Source: Pseudomonas leptonychotis
GTDB taxonomy: Bacteria > Pseudomonadota > Gammaproteobacteria > Pseudomonadales > Pseudomonadaceae
Length of the DNA stretch: 64,000 bases
Direction: 5' to 3'
Assembly (NCBI RefSeq): GCF_004920405.1
Contig: NZ_RFLV01000002.1
Span: 310,001 to 374,000, forward strand
Below are positions 8,818 to 18,430 of this stretch, piece by piece (positions within the stretch are counted from its first letter, which is position 1; each line of letters starts with the position of its first letter). Under the pieces are notes generated by a model. It saw only the letters and a program-made list of their open reading frames with translations. It was not told the DNA's origin and searched no databases. A program made the translations under genes and the position numbers.

Positions 8818-9446
8818 TGCTTGTGCTCCCCGTGTTCATTGATCTTCAGCGCGTCGGCCGCTTCATCGGCCAGGCCTAAGCCGGTCTGCTCATTGCGCAG
8901 AATGCGTATAAAGATTTCAGAGAAGCGGACAAATACCATGGCGTAACCGAACGGCACGATCAGGGTGATGTGCCATTGCATGATGCCGTAGTGACCGAGG
9001 TCTTCGGCGCCAATGCCGGCAGTGAACAGGGTTTTCACCCAGTCGAAGCTGGCCACGGCTATCAGGCCGGCATAGCCCAGGCAGCACAGGCAGGCGATCA
9101 GGCCGATAGCCCGTTGGATGGGTTTACTCGCCAGTTTTACCAGCGCATCGACACCGATATGGCCTGCGGTGCGCACACCGTAGGCCAGGCCGAAGAAAAT
9201 CAACCAGGCGAATAACGCCTTGGTCAGGGCAATGCTCCAGGTCATCGACTGGGCCATGCCGAGAATGCTGTCGCCAATGGCGAAGAAGAACTCACTGCTA
9301 CCCTCCCAGCGATCGGCCAGGGTATAGAACAGCGTGTAGAGGTTGTTAAGGATCACGTAAATGAACGTGATGAGTGTCATCGCGACAAGGAGAAAAGCGA
9401 TAAAGCCTTCCTCAAAGCGTGCCCAGACGCGCTGTAAAGCGTTCAT
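8814..9446 (-). CDS. dctQ: TRAP transporter small permease DctQ
   Basis: Small four-helix membrane subunit of the TRAP transporter, 210 residues. Hydrophobic segments lie near residues 15-35, 85-100, 115-135 and 160-180. RTAGHIGVDAL fits the family signature for this subunit. The hydrophilic tail GLADEAADALKINEHGEHKQ is somewhat long. It follows dctP by 173 bases and overlaps dctM by four. Confidence 0.9.
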   Translation of the reverse strand: MNALQRVWARFEEGFIAFLLVAMTLITFIYVILNNLYTLFYTLADRWEGSSEFFFAIGDSILGMAQSMTWSIALTKALFAWLIFFGLAYGVRTAGHIGVDALVKLASKPIQRAIGLIACLCCLGYAGLIAVASFDWVKTLFTAGIGAEDLGHYGIMQWHITLIVPFGYAMVFVRFSEIFIRILRNEQTGLGLADEAADALKINEHGEHKQ

Positions 9447-9601
9447 GGGTATCTCCGTTAGGCTGTGTAGTCGGGAGGAGTTGAAGCTAACCGGACAGGG
9501 AAGCGCATCGCGTTAGATGCATGCAGCCCTCGGCGGCCAAACTTGGGGATATCAACGGCCTATGAAAGGCAGAGGGGGAATGACCACTTCGGACGACAAG
9601 T

Positions 9602-10699
<1,098 letters not shown>

Positions 10700-10728
10700 C
10701 TAAGCCCTGAAATTCACATTTGAACAAC

Positions 10729-10755
10729 TCTGCCTTCGGCATTCACGAAGGCAGA
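10729..10755 (-). terminator. Hairpin at the end of the LysR gene
   Basis: A 10-bp perfect stem (10729-10738 and 10746-10755) with a 7-base loop overlaps the stop codon of the LysR gene. Its centre is also a TTCG-N7-CGAA site (10735-10749), so it may work as DNA (operator) as well as RNA (3' end). No T-run follows. Confidence 0.45.
10735..10749. promoter_or_regulatory. LysR-type box 3, upstream of dctP
   Basis: TTCG-GCATTCA-CGAA, with the same outer arms and spacing as two sites in the divergent promoter region at 11680 and 11742. The inner T-N11-A pattern is that of LysR-type operators. It lies 111-125 bases before dctP. Confidence 0.55.
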
Positions 10756-11663
10756 TGCGCTTTCAGGCTGTTTTGCTCGCTATTGCACAGGTGCTCAAGC
10801 AACTGCTTCGCAGTCAACGAAAGACTGTCCATATGGCGCACAGCTATCTTCAGTTCGCGCCTGGCCCAAGGGTCGTGCAGCGGAATGACGCGCACGTCCA
10901 AAGCAGGCAAGTAGGTACGCACCGCCAGTTCCGGCAACACGCCAACCCCCATGCCGGTATGAATCATTCGACAAATCGCCTCGAAACTACGCACCTGAAT
11001 ACGCAGCCGAAGCGCGATACCTAGGTTATGGGCCGAATGCTGTAACAGGCCGTGTAGCGAGGCATCTTGTTGCAAGCCTATAAAGTCATAACCGACCGCT
11101 TCACGCAGATGAATACCCGTGCGCTCAGCCAGCGGATGATCACGCGGGATGACCAACACCAATTGATCATGGCGATAGGTGAACACTTGCAAGTCATCGG
11201 CTGACACATGCCCCGCGAATATACCGATGTCAGTCAAACCTTCGCGTACCGCGCGCAAGGTTTCACTGCTAACGCGCTCCTCCAAGTCAATCTTCACCTG
11301 TGGATGTGCACGGCTAAAACTAGCCAAGTCCTCGGGAAGGAACTCGATCACCGCTGAGGTGTTGGCATGGATACGCACATGGCCCTTAACCCCCTCGCTG
11401 AACTCACTGAGATCAGCATTGAGCTGCTCAAGATTGTTCATCATGTTGCGCGCGTGGTGCAGCAACGCATGTCCGGCCGGGGTCAATTCGACGCCTTTAG
11501 GCTGGCGATAAAGCAGTGCGATACCGAGCTGGCTTTCCAAATCGCTGACCCGCTTACTCACCGCAGCCAAGGCTAGGTGTTCACGTTCAGCGGCGCGGGT
11601 CAGGCTGCGCTCATCGGCGATTGCCACGAACAGCTTGAGAGTGATGAAGTCGATACGACGCAT
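10743..11663 (-). CDS. LysR-family transcriptional regulator of the TRAP/CoA-transferase module
   Basis: A 306-residue LysR-type regulator. The N-terminal winged helix-turn-helix (residues 1-60) reads RRIDFITLKLFVAIADE and AAVSKRVSDLESQLG. An effector-binding domain of the PBP2 type fills the rest. It is divergent from the CoA-transferase/lyase pair and directly upstream of dctPQM on its own strand. Three matching TTCG-N7-CGAA sites flank it: two in the divergent region and one over its own stop codon before dctP. This strongly suggests it controls both arms. Its inducer is unknown. Confidence 0.92.
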   Translation of the reverse strand: MRRIDFITLKLFVAIADERSLTRAAEREHLALAAVSKRVSDLESQLGIALLYRQPKGVELTPAGHALLHHARNMMNNLEQLNADLSEFSEGVKGHVRIHANTSAVIEFLPEDLASFSRAHPQVKIDLEERVSSETLRAVREGLTDIGIFAGHVSADDLQVFTYRHDQLVLVIPRDHPLAERTGIHLREAVGYDFIGLQQDASLHGLLQHSAHNLGIALRLRIQVRSFEAICRMIHTGMGVGVLPELAVRTYLPALDVRVIPLHDPWARRELKIAVRHMDSLSLTAKQLLEHLCNSEQNSLKAHLPS

Positions 11664-11679
11664 GCTGACGGCCTTTTGA

Positions 11680-11694
11680 TTCGTGTTCTACGAA
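11680..11694. promoter_or_regulatory. LysR-type box 1 in the divergent promoter region
   Basis: TTCG-TGTTCTA-CGAA, 17 bases upstream of the LysR start codon. It contains T-N11-A between inverted TCG/CGA arms. It probably serves autoregulation. Confidence 0.55.
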
Positions 11695-11741
11695 GCAGCA
11701 GAGCCAAAAAGACCCTGCATTGAGTCGCTACAGCATCGCAC

Positions 11742-11756
11742 TTCGCAATACACGAA
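11742..11756. promoter_or_regulatory. LysR-type box 2 in the divergent promoter region
   Basis: TTCG-CAATACA-CGAA, 62 bases from box 1 and 87 bases before the CoA-transferase start codon. It has the same architecture as boxes 1 and 3, and the position suits activation of the plus-strand operon. Confidence 0.55.
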
Positions 11757-11843
11757 GCCTAGCTTGGCGATTGATCAATTGTTCACGCAGTACCGCTGCG
11801 CCATCCTGCCTCCCATAAGAACCAATACCGCACAGGTGCCGCA

Positions 11844-13046
11844 ATGACACAAACAAGCACAGCTACCATGGCCCTGCAGGGCATGAAAGTGATCGAAATG
11901 GGGCAGCTCATCGCCGGCCCTTTTGCCAGCAAAATGCTCGGCGAGTTCGGCGCTGATGTGATCAAAATCGAGCCGCCAGGCGTCGGCGACCCGCTGCGCA
12001 AGTGGCGCAAGATCAAGGATGGCACCTCGCTTTGGTGGCACGTGCAGTCACGCAACAAGCGCTCACTGACCCTCAATTTGAAGGAACAAGAGGCTCAGGA
12101 GATCGTCCGCCAGCTAGTCGCTGAAGCCGACGTACTGGTGGAAAACTTCCGCCCCGGCACCCTTGAAGGTTGGGGGCTTGGTTATGAAGAGCTCAAGCGT
12201 ATAAACCCGCGCCTGATCATGCTGCGCATCTCCGGTTACGGCCAAACAGGCCCTTACCGCGATCTGCCCGGTTTCGGTGTGATCGGTGAGGCCATGGGCG
12301 GTTTGCGCCACCTTTCCGGCTACCCGGGCCAGGCCCCGGTGCGCGTGGGCATCAGCATCGGCGACTCACTGTCGTCACTGTACGGCGTGATTGGCGTACT
12401 CCTGGCTCTGCAGGAACGCCAGCGCAGCGGCCTAGGTCAGGAAATCGACGTGGCGTTGTATGAGTCGGTATTCGCCATGATGGAAAGCCTGGTGCCGGAA
12501 TACGACGCCTTTGGCTACATTCGCGAGCCTGCTGGTAGCGCCCTGCCCGGCATCACGCCGTCCAACTCCTACCCCTGTAACGATGGCGCCTACGTATTAA
12601 TCGCCGGTAATGGCGACAGCATCTACAAGCGTTTGATGAGCCTGATCGGCCGTGATGACCTGGGCGATGATCCGCGCTTGGAGCAGAACGATGGTCGCAG
12701 CGAGCACGCCGAGATGATCGACGCGGCCATCGCCGAGTGGACCGTTCTGCGCGGACGCGACGAGGTTATCGAGGCGCTCAAGGCGGCGCGAGTGCCGGCT
12801 GGGTACCCTTACACCGCAGCTGACATCGTCAAAGACCCGCACTACCTGGCGCGCCAGATGATCGAGACCGTACAAACCAGCGCTGGCCCGCTCAAGGTAC
12901 CGGGCGTGCTGCCCAAACTTAGCCGCACACCGGGGCGCCTGGGTAGCGGCGGCCCGCAACTGGGCGAGCACAGCGACGATATTTTGGCCGGCCTGGGCCT
13001 GAGCAACGAACAGGTAAACGGCCTGCGTGAACGCGGAATTATCTGA
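11844..13046 (+). CDS. CaiB/BaiF (class III) CoA-transferase
   Basis: A 400-residue family III CoA-transferase. It has the opening LQGMKVIEMGQLIAGPFA, the RNKRSLTLNLK stretch, ENFRPGTLEGWGLGYE, and the catalytic aspartate D174 in ISIGDSLSSLYG. Family members move CoA between carboxylic acids such as succinate and a partner acid. The next gene, 48 bases on, encodes an HMG-CoA-lyase-like enzyme. The likely job is therefore to make the CoA ester of a branched dicarboxylate that the lyase then cuts, similar in logic to human SUGCT plus HMGCL. The partner acid cannot be told from sequence alone. It is divergent from the LysR gene. Confidence 0.9.
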   Translation: MTQTSTATMALQGMKVIEMGQLIAGPFASKMLGEFGADVIKIEPPGVGDPLRKWRKIKDGTSLWWHVQSRNKRSLTLNLKEQEAQEIVRQLVAEADVLVENFRPGTLEGWGLGYEELKRINPRLIMLRISGYGQTGPYRDLPGFGVIGEAMGGLRHLSGYPGQAPVRVGISIGDSLSSLYGVIGVLLALQERQRSGLGQEIDVALYESVFAMMESLVPEYDAFGYIREPAGSALPGITPSNSYPCNDGAYVLIAGNGDSIYKRLMSLIGRDDLGDDPRLEQNDGRSEHAEMIDAAIAEWTVLRGRDEVIEALKAARVPAGYPYTAADIVKDPHYLARQMIETVQTSAGPLKVPGVLPKLSRTPGRLGSGGPQLGEHSDDILAGLGLSNEQVNGLRERGII

Positions 13047-13094
13047 GGCACCGGCGGAAACGCCGCACCTATGTAAAAACAACAGGATTCGAAC

Positions 13095-14030
13095 ATGAGC
13101 AAGCGTCTGTACATCCAAGAAGTGGCCACTCGCGACGGTTTCCAGATCGAACCAGCGTTTGTGCCCACCGAAAGCAAAATCACCTTGATTAATCAGCTGT
13201 CGCGCACCGGTCTGGCGAAAATTGAGGTGACCTCTTTCACCTCGCCCAAAGCCATTCCTAATCTGCGTGACGCCGAAGAAGTAATGCGCAGCATCACCCG
13301 AGTGGCTGGCGTCGAATACACCGTACTGGTACCCAACGTAAAAGGGTGTGAGCGTGCCCTGGAGTGCCAGGTGGATGAAATCAACCTGGTGATGTCTGCC
13401 AGCGATACGCACGGCCTAGCCAACCTGCGCATGACAGCCGAGCAGTCGTTGCTGCAGTTTCGCGAGATCATTGAGGTCAGTCGTGGCAGTGGCGTATTCA
13501 TCAACGCCTCGCTGTCGACCACTTTCGGCTGCCCCTTCGAGGGCGAGGTGGCAGACAGCCGGATCTATGAGCTGATCCAACGCCTACTGGATATGGACGT
13601 ACAGGGCATAACCCTGTGCGATACCACTGGCATGGCCGACCCAGCCCAAGTTCTGCGGATCAGCAGTGAAGCACTGAAGCGCTGGCCAGAAGCGACCTTC
13701 ACCGCACACTTCCACAACACGCGCGGCATGGGCTTGGCCAATGCACTGGCTGCACTGAACGCGGGTATTGAACGCTTCGACGCCTCCCTCGGCGGCCTCG
13801 GCGGCTGCCCTTACGCGCCGGGCGCCAGCGGCAACATATGCACCGAGGATTTGGTGCACATGTTTCAACGCATGGGGCTGGCAACAGGCGTAAATCTCGA
13901 TGCTCTACTGAGCAGCGCCGCTCACTTACCGGAGCTACTCGGCCACGATGTACCGGGGGCTGTGCTCAAAGCGGGTAAGGCAGACAAACGTTATCCGAAG
14001 CCAAAATGGATGACTGCCGATAACGCCTGA
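13095..14030 (+). CDS. Hydroxymethylglutaryl-CoA lyase-like enzyme
   Basis: A 311-residue DRE-TIM metallolyase. Residues matching those known in HMG-CoA lyase are R13, D14 and Q17 (RDGFQ), E44 (EVTSF), D176, metal-binding H205 and H207 (HFHNT), and the catalytic cysteine C238 in GLGGCPYAPGASGN with N247. The known reaction splits HMG-CoA into acetyl-CoA and acetoacetate; relatives can act on other 3-hydroxyacyl-CoAs. Liu/Leu catabolic partners such as methylcrotonyl-CoA carboxylase are absent nearby. The partners here are a CoA-transferase and a TRAP importer, so it probably serves uptake of an external acid, not leucine breakdown. A good SD (AACAGGA) precedes the ATG. Confidence 0.88.
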   Translation: MSKRLYIQEVATRDGFQIEPAFVPTESKITLINQLSRTGLAKIEVTSFTSPKAIPNLRDAEEVMRSITRVAGVEYTVLVPNVKGCERALECQVDEINLVMSASDTHGLANLRMTAEQSLLQFREIIEVSRGSGVFINASLSTTFGCPFEGEVADSRIYELIQRLLDMDVQGITLCDTTGMADPAQVLRISSEALKRWPEATFTAHFHNTRGMGLANALAALNAGIERFDASLGGLGGCPYAPGASGNICTEDLVHMFQRMGLATGVNLDALLSSAAHLPELLGHDVPGAVLKAGKADKRYPKPKWMTADNA

Positions 14031-14194
14031 ATGGCAGTTATGACAGATCCCGGCGTCGCGCTGGGTCCAATGTCGCACACCTGATCCTGACCAAGCACCC
14101 TCACCACATGCGAGTGCGCCTCAGGATTTTTTACAGGATCTAGGGAAAATATGGAGGGGTGTTCTCTGCCCGTTTCCGCATCAGAAAAACAGGC

Positions 14195-14220
14195 AAAAAA
14201 AGGCGACCTCGAGGGTCGCC
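14195..14220 (-). terminator. Rho-independent terminator for the membrane-protein pair
   Basis: A 7-bp GC-rich stem (GGCGACC at 14202-14208 with GGTCGCC at 14214-14220) is followed on the minus strand by seven T (14201-14195). It lies about 95 bases after the stop of the gene ending at 14315. Confidence 0.85.
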
Positions 14221-14314
14221 ACCCAAAACATTCCGGGGGAGGAATGGAGAAACGCCGTATCCAACTCACGCAGGAGTGGAACCGAAGTAGTCTCCCCCAG
14301 TACAACGTTGTGAA

Positions 14315-15232
14315 CTATTGCACCTTGGTCGTAGGTTGCGATTTGCTCGCTTGTCTACCGCTTAGCTCAACGACCCAAGGCTCCAGCCGCCGGCCAAAGG
14401 TGACCTCGGCCGCAAACAGCTTTTGCCCATTCGTATAATCACCACCTAACGACTCATCCTGTTGCGGTAAACCATCAAAGGTCGCATGCCAGCGCTGCGG
14501 TAGATGGAGGCTCTGCGCCCCAGGGGTATCGGCCGAGCCGCCAAGCTGCCAAGTCCAGCGCTGACTCTGCGGACGCGGATCCTCGCCCTTCCCCGTCCAC
14601 TCGCTTGCCACGCTGCTGGCCTGCACCTCTACGATACCGCGCACAATTGCGTAGTGTTGACGGTCCGGGTAGCGCGCCCGCAACGTCTGCTGGTCCCTGC
14701 CGACATCCACCACCAACAAGCGACTGGCGCGCCGTTGCTCGTAATCCAATGCATTCGCCGCATGCACAGCCGCTTCACGCAGCTCCTTGTTGTCCGGCAC
14801 GGATTTCTGTAACCGCTGGGCCTCGCCAAGCGCAGCAACCAACAACGCCACCTCACGTTGATAAGCCGGGCCATTGAGCTCCAATACCAGCAACGCATCA
14901 CGGTCCAACTGGCGGCGGTAGCGCCGCACCGTTTGTTCGTTCAGCTCAGTCGGCACATCGAAGCCCAACTCCGCCATCTTCTCGGCACTGATCGACAGGT
15001 AGTAGTGGTCATCATTAACCTGGCTGGGCCAACGATAATCCAGGCGCAGCGCCAAGCTGCTGTTGTCCTTGCGCCAATAGGCGTAAGTATTGCCCAGCTC
15101 GCGCTCGGACAGTTGCAGGCGACTTTCCGCAGGCTCCTGGCGGTTCCAGGCCACACCCGCCAACACGATGGCGTTGACCACACCGATCAGCACCAGACCT
15201 GCGATCAGATATCGCGCACGAAGGCTTTTCAT
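14315..15232 (-). CDS. DUF4824-like or GDYXXLXY-like membrane-anchored protein
   Basis: A 305-residue protein starting MKSLRARYLIAGLVL. One N-terminal membrane segment (about residues 7-28) is followed by a large soluble, presumably periplasmic, domain. The ATG at 15232 overlaps the stop of the DUF2157 gene by four bases, which is why I prefer it over longer in-frame starts. Proteins of this kind (DUF4824, with some likeness to the GDYXXLXY family) are repeatedly found next to DUF2157 genes, and no reaction is known for them. Family assignment is from memory of the pattern and is tentative. It is clearly a coding gene with a terminator behind it. Confidence 0.75.
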   Translation of the reverse strand: MKSLRARYLIAGLVLIGVVNAIVLAGVAWNRQEPAESRLQLSERELGNTYAYWRKDNSSLALRLDYRWPSQVNDDHYYLSISAEKMAELGFDVPTELNEQTVRRYRRQLDRDALLVLELNGPAYQREVALLVAALGEAQRLQKSVPDNKELREAAVHAANALDYEQRRASRLLVVDVGRDQQTLRARYPDRQHYAIVRGIVEVQASSVASEWTGKGEDPRPQSQRWTWQLGGSADTPGAQSLHLPQRWHATFDGLPQQDESLGGDYTNGQKLFAAEVTFGRRLEPWVVELSGRQASKSQPTTKVQ

Positions 15233-16302
15233 TGCACGCCTCCCAGCAGGCCATTGCGCCTGCGTAAACGCCGCAGTACCAACAGAATCAATACCGCACT
15301 CAGGCCCAGCATTAGGAAGAACAGGTACTTGGGCATGCTCTCCCACCACCAGTCGAATAACTTGGTGTAGAGGAAGATCACAAAGAAGCTCAGCCCGGCA
15401 TTCACCACATCCGCCCACTCGCGGCGCACACCCAGCCAGATCATCAGGGCTGCGAGGATAAAGCCGCCAATATGGTAGGTATTCTCGATGTACTCAGGCG
15501 GATAGTCGAAGTAACTGCCCGCGCCCCAATGCGCTAGCACCAGTACCGGCAGAAATACCCCCATCAAGCCGAACACTCGGTAGATCACGACAAAGCCATC
15601 AAAACGGCGCTGATCGATCAGCAGCGGTAGCACGAAGATCAGCAGCGCCGGCAGGATAAAGTTCTCCGGTCGCTGGACAAAACCTAACCAGTAGATGCCA
15701 TCCCAGCTGCCGATGCGCGCGGCCACAAAAGCCAATACACAAGCCAGACCAGCCGCTAACAGCAACCGCGCGCCACAGGCATAAGCCAGCAACAGCGCGT
15801 AAAGCGCCCAGGGCAGCAACGCATTGTTCGACGGGGTGATATTGAAGATCTGCCCGAGCATGACGATGTTCAGCACAAAACAGGTAAAGGCCACCAGCGC
15901 TGCCAACTTGCTGAAGTAGCCCGAGCTATCGAGGCGTTGCACCCAGAGCGTCAAACTGAACGAGGCGATGCTCGCGGTCAGCAGAATCGCCACCTGGCTC
16001 TGAGTGCCGAACAGCCCCCAGAACTGATAGAACAGGAAAAACACACTGGCCGCCAACGCCAGCGCACCGAGGAACGAAGCGATACGCATACCCAGAGACA
16101 ACTGCCGAGCTTGGATGTCGTGATCGATATCGAAGGCCGCCAGATAGCGGTTGAGCAGTTGCTGCTGGTAACCGTGCAGGTTAGCCCGCTGGCTATCACT
16201 CAGGGTTAACACCTGCTCTGCCTCAAGTCGCGACAGCTCACGGTTGAAAACGCCGATGTCATCGGCACGTTGCTGGGCATCACTGCGGTTTAAGTTCAAC
16301 AT
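15229..16302 (-). CDS. DUF2157 multi-spanning membrane protein
   Basis: A 357-residue protein with a soluble N-terminal part (residues 1-68, rich in helix-forming residues) and about ten hydrophobic segments from residue 72 on. The N-terminal arrangement ELSRLEAEQVLTLSDSQR followed by many membrane spans is that of DUF2157. It ends in a positively charged tail, RRLRRRNGLLGG. AAGGA precedes the ATG. It is coupled to the downstream anchored protein by a four-base overlap, so the two probably act together in the inner membrane. Function unknown. Confidence 0.82.
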   Translation of the reverse strand: MLNLNRSDAQQRADDIGVFNRELSRLEAEQVLTLSDSQRANLHGYQQQLLNRYLAAFDIDHDIQARQLSLGMRIASFLGALALAASVFFLFYQFWGLFGTQSQVAILLTASIASFSLTLWVQRLDSSGYFSKLAALVAFTCFVLNIVMLGQIFNITPSNNALLPWALYALLLAYACGARLLLAAGLACVLAFVAARIGSWDGIYWLGFVQRPENFILPALLIFVLPLLIDQRRFDGFVVIYRVFGLMGVFLPVLVLAHWGAGSYFDYPPEYIENTYHIGGFILAALMIWLGVRREWADVVNAGLSFFVIFLYTKLFDWWWESMPKYLFFLMLGLSAVLILLVLRRLRRRNGLLGGVQ

Positions 16303-16648
16303 GGCAATCCTTGCTGCGGCCCATCAGGTCATAGGCTGACCCGCACACTCTAGCGACAAAATCTTCGCAACACATCCGGCTGCGCAACTCGAAATTACAG
16401 TGAACACCACCACCCATAACCAGCCCCACACGCATGACATCAAATAGCCAGCGCTTCTAGCAAAGCGCTCTGATGCCGACTAGAATCGCCGCCGCAGGAC
16501 GCCCCCTCCCCACCTTCTGGAATTATCGTCATGGATAGACTTATGCCGCCATTCGCGCTCGGCACATGCAGCGCTAGCAGCTTGCGAAATCCCTGACGGC
16601 TCCACCCTCGTTCTTGCTTCCCCTGTCTATTAAATCAATGAGACTCGT
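16303..16648. other. Non-coding divergent promoter region
   Basis: This stretch separates the minus-strand DUF2157 pair from the plus-strand lipoprotein operon. Only very short open frames occur (for example about 20 codons near 16530), none supported. I see no clear operator or repeat. It must hold the promoters for both operons. Confidence 0.4.
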
Positions 16649-17317
16649 ATGAACAAAATCATCACTGCCAGCCTCGCTGGCTTGCTTGTACTGCTTAGCG
16701 GTTGCGCCACGGAACAGTCGCGCACCTTGGAAGTTGCAAAAGTAAATACCGCCAGCAGCCAGTACAGCGGTCCGCGCAGCCCGATAGCTGTAGGCAAATT
16801 TGATAACCGTTCCAGCTATATGCGTGGCATCTTCACTGACAATGTCGACCGCCTTGGCGGGCAGGCCAAAACCATTCTGATCACGCACTTACAACAATCC
16901 AATCGCTTCAATGTGCTTGACCGCGACAACCTGGCAGAGCTGCAACAGGAGTCGGGCTTCTCCAAACAAGTTCAACAGGTACGCGGGGCAAACTTTGTCG
17001 TCACTGGCGATGTAACCGAATTCGGTCGTAAAGAAGTAGGCGATCACCAGCTCTTTGGCATTCTCGGGCGCGGCAAACAACAGATTGCCTATGCCAAGGT
17101 CAATCTGAACATCGTCGATGTGCTGACTTCCGAGGTGGTCTATTCCGCACAAGGTGCGGGCGAGTACAGCCTGTCCAATCGGGAGATCGTTGGTTTCGGT
17201 GGCACAGCCAGCTATGACTCAACACTCAACGGCAAAGTACTGGATCTGGCGATTCGCGAAGCCGTGAACAATCTGGTCAGCGGTGTCGATAGCGGCGCTT
17301 GGCGCCCAGCCAAGTGA
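16649..17317 (+). CDS. CsgG/HfaB-family outer-membrane lipoprotein
   Basis: A 222-residue lipoprotein with lipobox LLSGC (cysteine at 19). The following domain includes PIAVGKFDNRSSYMRGIF, LITHLQQSNRFNVLDRDNL and GANFVVTGDVTEFGRKE, the pattern of CsgG/curli-type secretion lipoproteins and their non-curli relatives. No other curli genes are present; instead two more small lipoproteins follow at short distance. The same trio (CsgG-like, DUF4810, DUF799) is known in Neisseria and other Gram-negatives, but its role is unclear. It is probably part of an outer-membrane or periplasmic complex. Confidence 0.87.
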   Translation: MNKIITASLAGLLVLLSGCATEQSRTLEVAKVNTASSQYSGPRSPIAVGKFDNRSSYMRGIFTDNVDRLGGQAKTILITHLQQSNRFNVLDRDNLAELQQESGFSKQVQQVRGANFVVTGDVTEFGRKEVGDHQLFGILGRGKQQIAYAKVNLNIVDVLTSEVVYSAQGAGEYSLSNREIVGFGGTASYDSTLNGKVLDLAIREAVNNLVSGVDSGAWRPAK

Positions 17318-17334
17318 GTACGGAGAAATCGACC

Positions 17335-17691
17335 ATGAACCTCACCCGCCCCACATTTTTTCTAGCCGCTTTGATGGCCGCAGCCACCTTAAGTGGCTGC
17401 GTGAGTCAGCCGCAGCCACTCTATTACTGGGATGGCTATCAGCAACAGGTTTACCAGCGTTTCGAAAACACCAGCAGCGCTGAAGAGCAGATTGCCGCCC
17501 TTGAAGAAAGCCTGCAAAAGGCCCGCGCCGCAGACCGTGCGCTGCCGCCGGGCTTCCACGCTCATCTTGGCATGCTGTATGCGGAGATTGGCAAAGCCGA
17601 TCAGGTACAACAACAATTCGAGACCGAGAAAACTCTGTTCCCCGAGTCCGCTCAATACATGGACTTTCTTATGCGCAAATTTGCCAAGTGA
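17335..17691 (+). CDS. DUF4810 lipoprotein
   Basis: A 118-residue lipoprotein. The ATG at 17335 has GGAG upstream and gives signal peptide MNLTRPTFFLAALMAAATLSGC with the lipid-accepting cysteine at residue 22. The longer in-frame start at 17299 would lie inside the preceding gene and bury the signal. The body contains YYWDGYQQQVYQRFEN and a helical, TPR-like segment (HAHLGMLYAEIGKADQVQQ). It is the middle member of the CsgG-DUF4810-DUF799 trio, and its stop codon touches the next gene's start region. Confidence 0.85.
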   Translation: MNLTRPTFFLAALMAAATLSGCVSQPQPLYYWDGYQQQVYQRFENTSSAEEQIAALEESLQKARAADRALPPGFHAHLGMLYAEIGKADQVQQQFETEKTLFPESAQYMDFLMRKFAK

Positions 17692-17696
17692 TCAAC

Positions 17697-18359
17697 ATGC
17701 CCTTCCCCAACCTACTTAAAGCGCTCATCGCGCTCGCGCTATCCATGTTCATAACCGGTTGTGTCACACAACAGCCCTACGATTACAGCGCGTTCAAAGA
17801 GAGCAGCCCGGCCTCTATCTTGGTTCTGCCGCCAATCAACAAGTCGCCTGATGTCAAAGCGTCCTACAGCGTTTATTCGCATATAACCCTGCCCCTGAGC
17901 GAGGCTGGCTACTATGTGCTCCCCGTTGCAGTAGTCGATGAAACCTTCAAGCAGAACGGCCTGATGAATGCCGACGAAATTCGTGAAGTTTCACCACAGA
18001 AACTTCACGAAATTTTTGCCGCCGACACCGTGCTGTATATCGATATCACCGAATACGGCAGCAGTTATATGATCATCAGCAGTGAGGTCGCGGTCGCGGC
18101 TACTGCAACGCTGGTTGATCTGCGCAGTGGCAAGGAACTTTGGAAGGGCGTCGCGCGCGCCAGCACTGCCGAACAGCAACAAAACAGCGGCGGCGGACTG
18201 GCGGGGATTTTGATCACCGCATTGGTCAATCAGGTGGTGAACACCTTGAGTGACCGCGGCCATGAAATTGCCGGCATTGCCAGCAACCGTCTGCTTTCGA
18301 GCAACCCAGTGAATGGCATTCTGCCTGGCCCAAGAGCGCGGCCAACTACGCCCCGCTAA
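17697..18359 (+). CDS. DUF799 (GNA1162-like) lipoprotein
   Basis: A 220-residue lipoprotein with signal MPFPNLLKALIALALSM and lipobox ITGC. The core, SPASILVLPPINKSPDVKASYSV, FAADTVLYIDITEYGS and the glycine-rich GGGLAGIL, fits DUF799/GNA1162, which has a nucleotide-binding-like fold in the Neisseria homologue. I start at the ATG at 17697; an in-frame GTG at 17688 that overlaps the previous stop codon is the alternative. It is the last gene of the trio and very probably co-translated with it. Confidence 0.83.
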   Translation: MPFPNLLKALIALALSMFITGCVTQQPYDYSAFKESSPASILVLPPINKSPDVKASYSVYSHITLPLSEAGYYVLPVAVVDETFKQNGLMNADEIREVSPQKLHEIFAADTVLYIDITEYGSSYMIISSEVAVAATATLVDLRSGKELWKGVARASTAEQQQNSGGGLAGILITALVNQVVNTLSDRGHEIAGIASNRLLSSNPVNGILPGPRARPTTPR

Positions 18360-18368
18360 AGCACTAAC

Positions 18369-18405
18369 ATGCCAAGTCTCTCACTGCAGTGACGGGGCTT
18401 GGCAT
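18369..18405. terminator. Hairpin between convergent DUF799 and phhR genes
   Basis: An 8-bp stem (18369-18376 with 18398-18405) encloses the perfect 12-base palindrome at 18381-18392. It lies between the two stop codons and may end transcription on both strands. No long T-run. Confidence 0.4.
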
Positions 18406-18430
18406 AGTTAAACGCAGCCGCCTGGCTACG

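Noticed and set aside
12597..13412. 271-codon minus-strand frame spanning the CoA-transferase and lyase genes
   Set aside because: It crosses two confirmed plus-strand genes and their gap; low-complexity shadow product.
16649..17317. Curli secretion gene csgG proper
   Set aside because: No csgA, csgB, csgE or csgF is nearby; the neighbours are DUF4810 and DUF799 lipoproteins, so the general CsgG/HfaB family name is safer.
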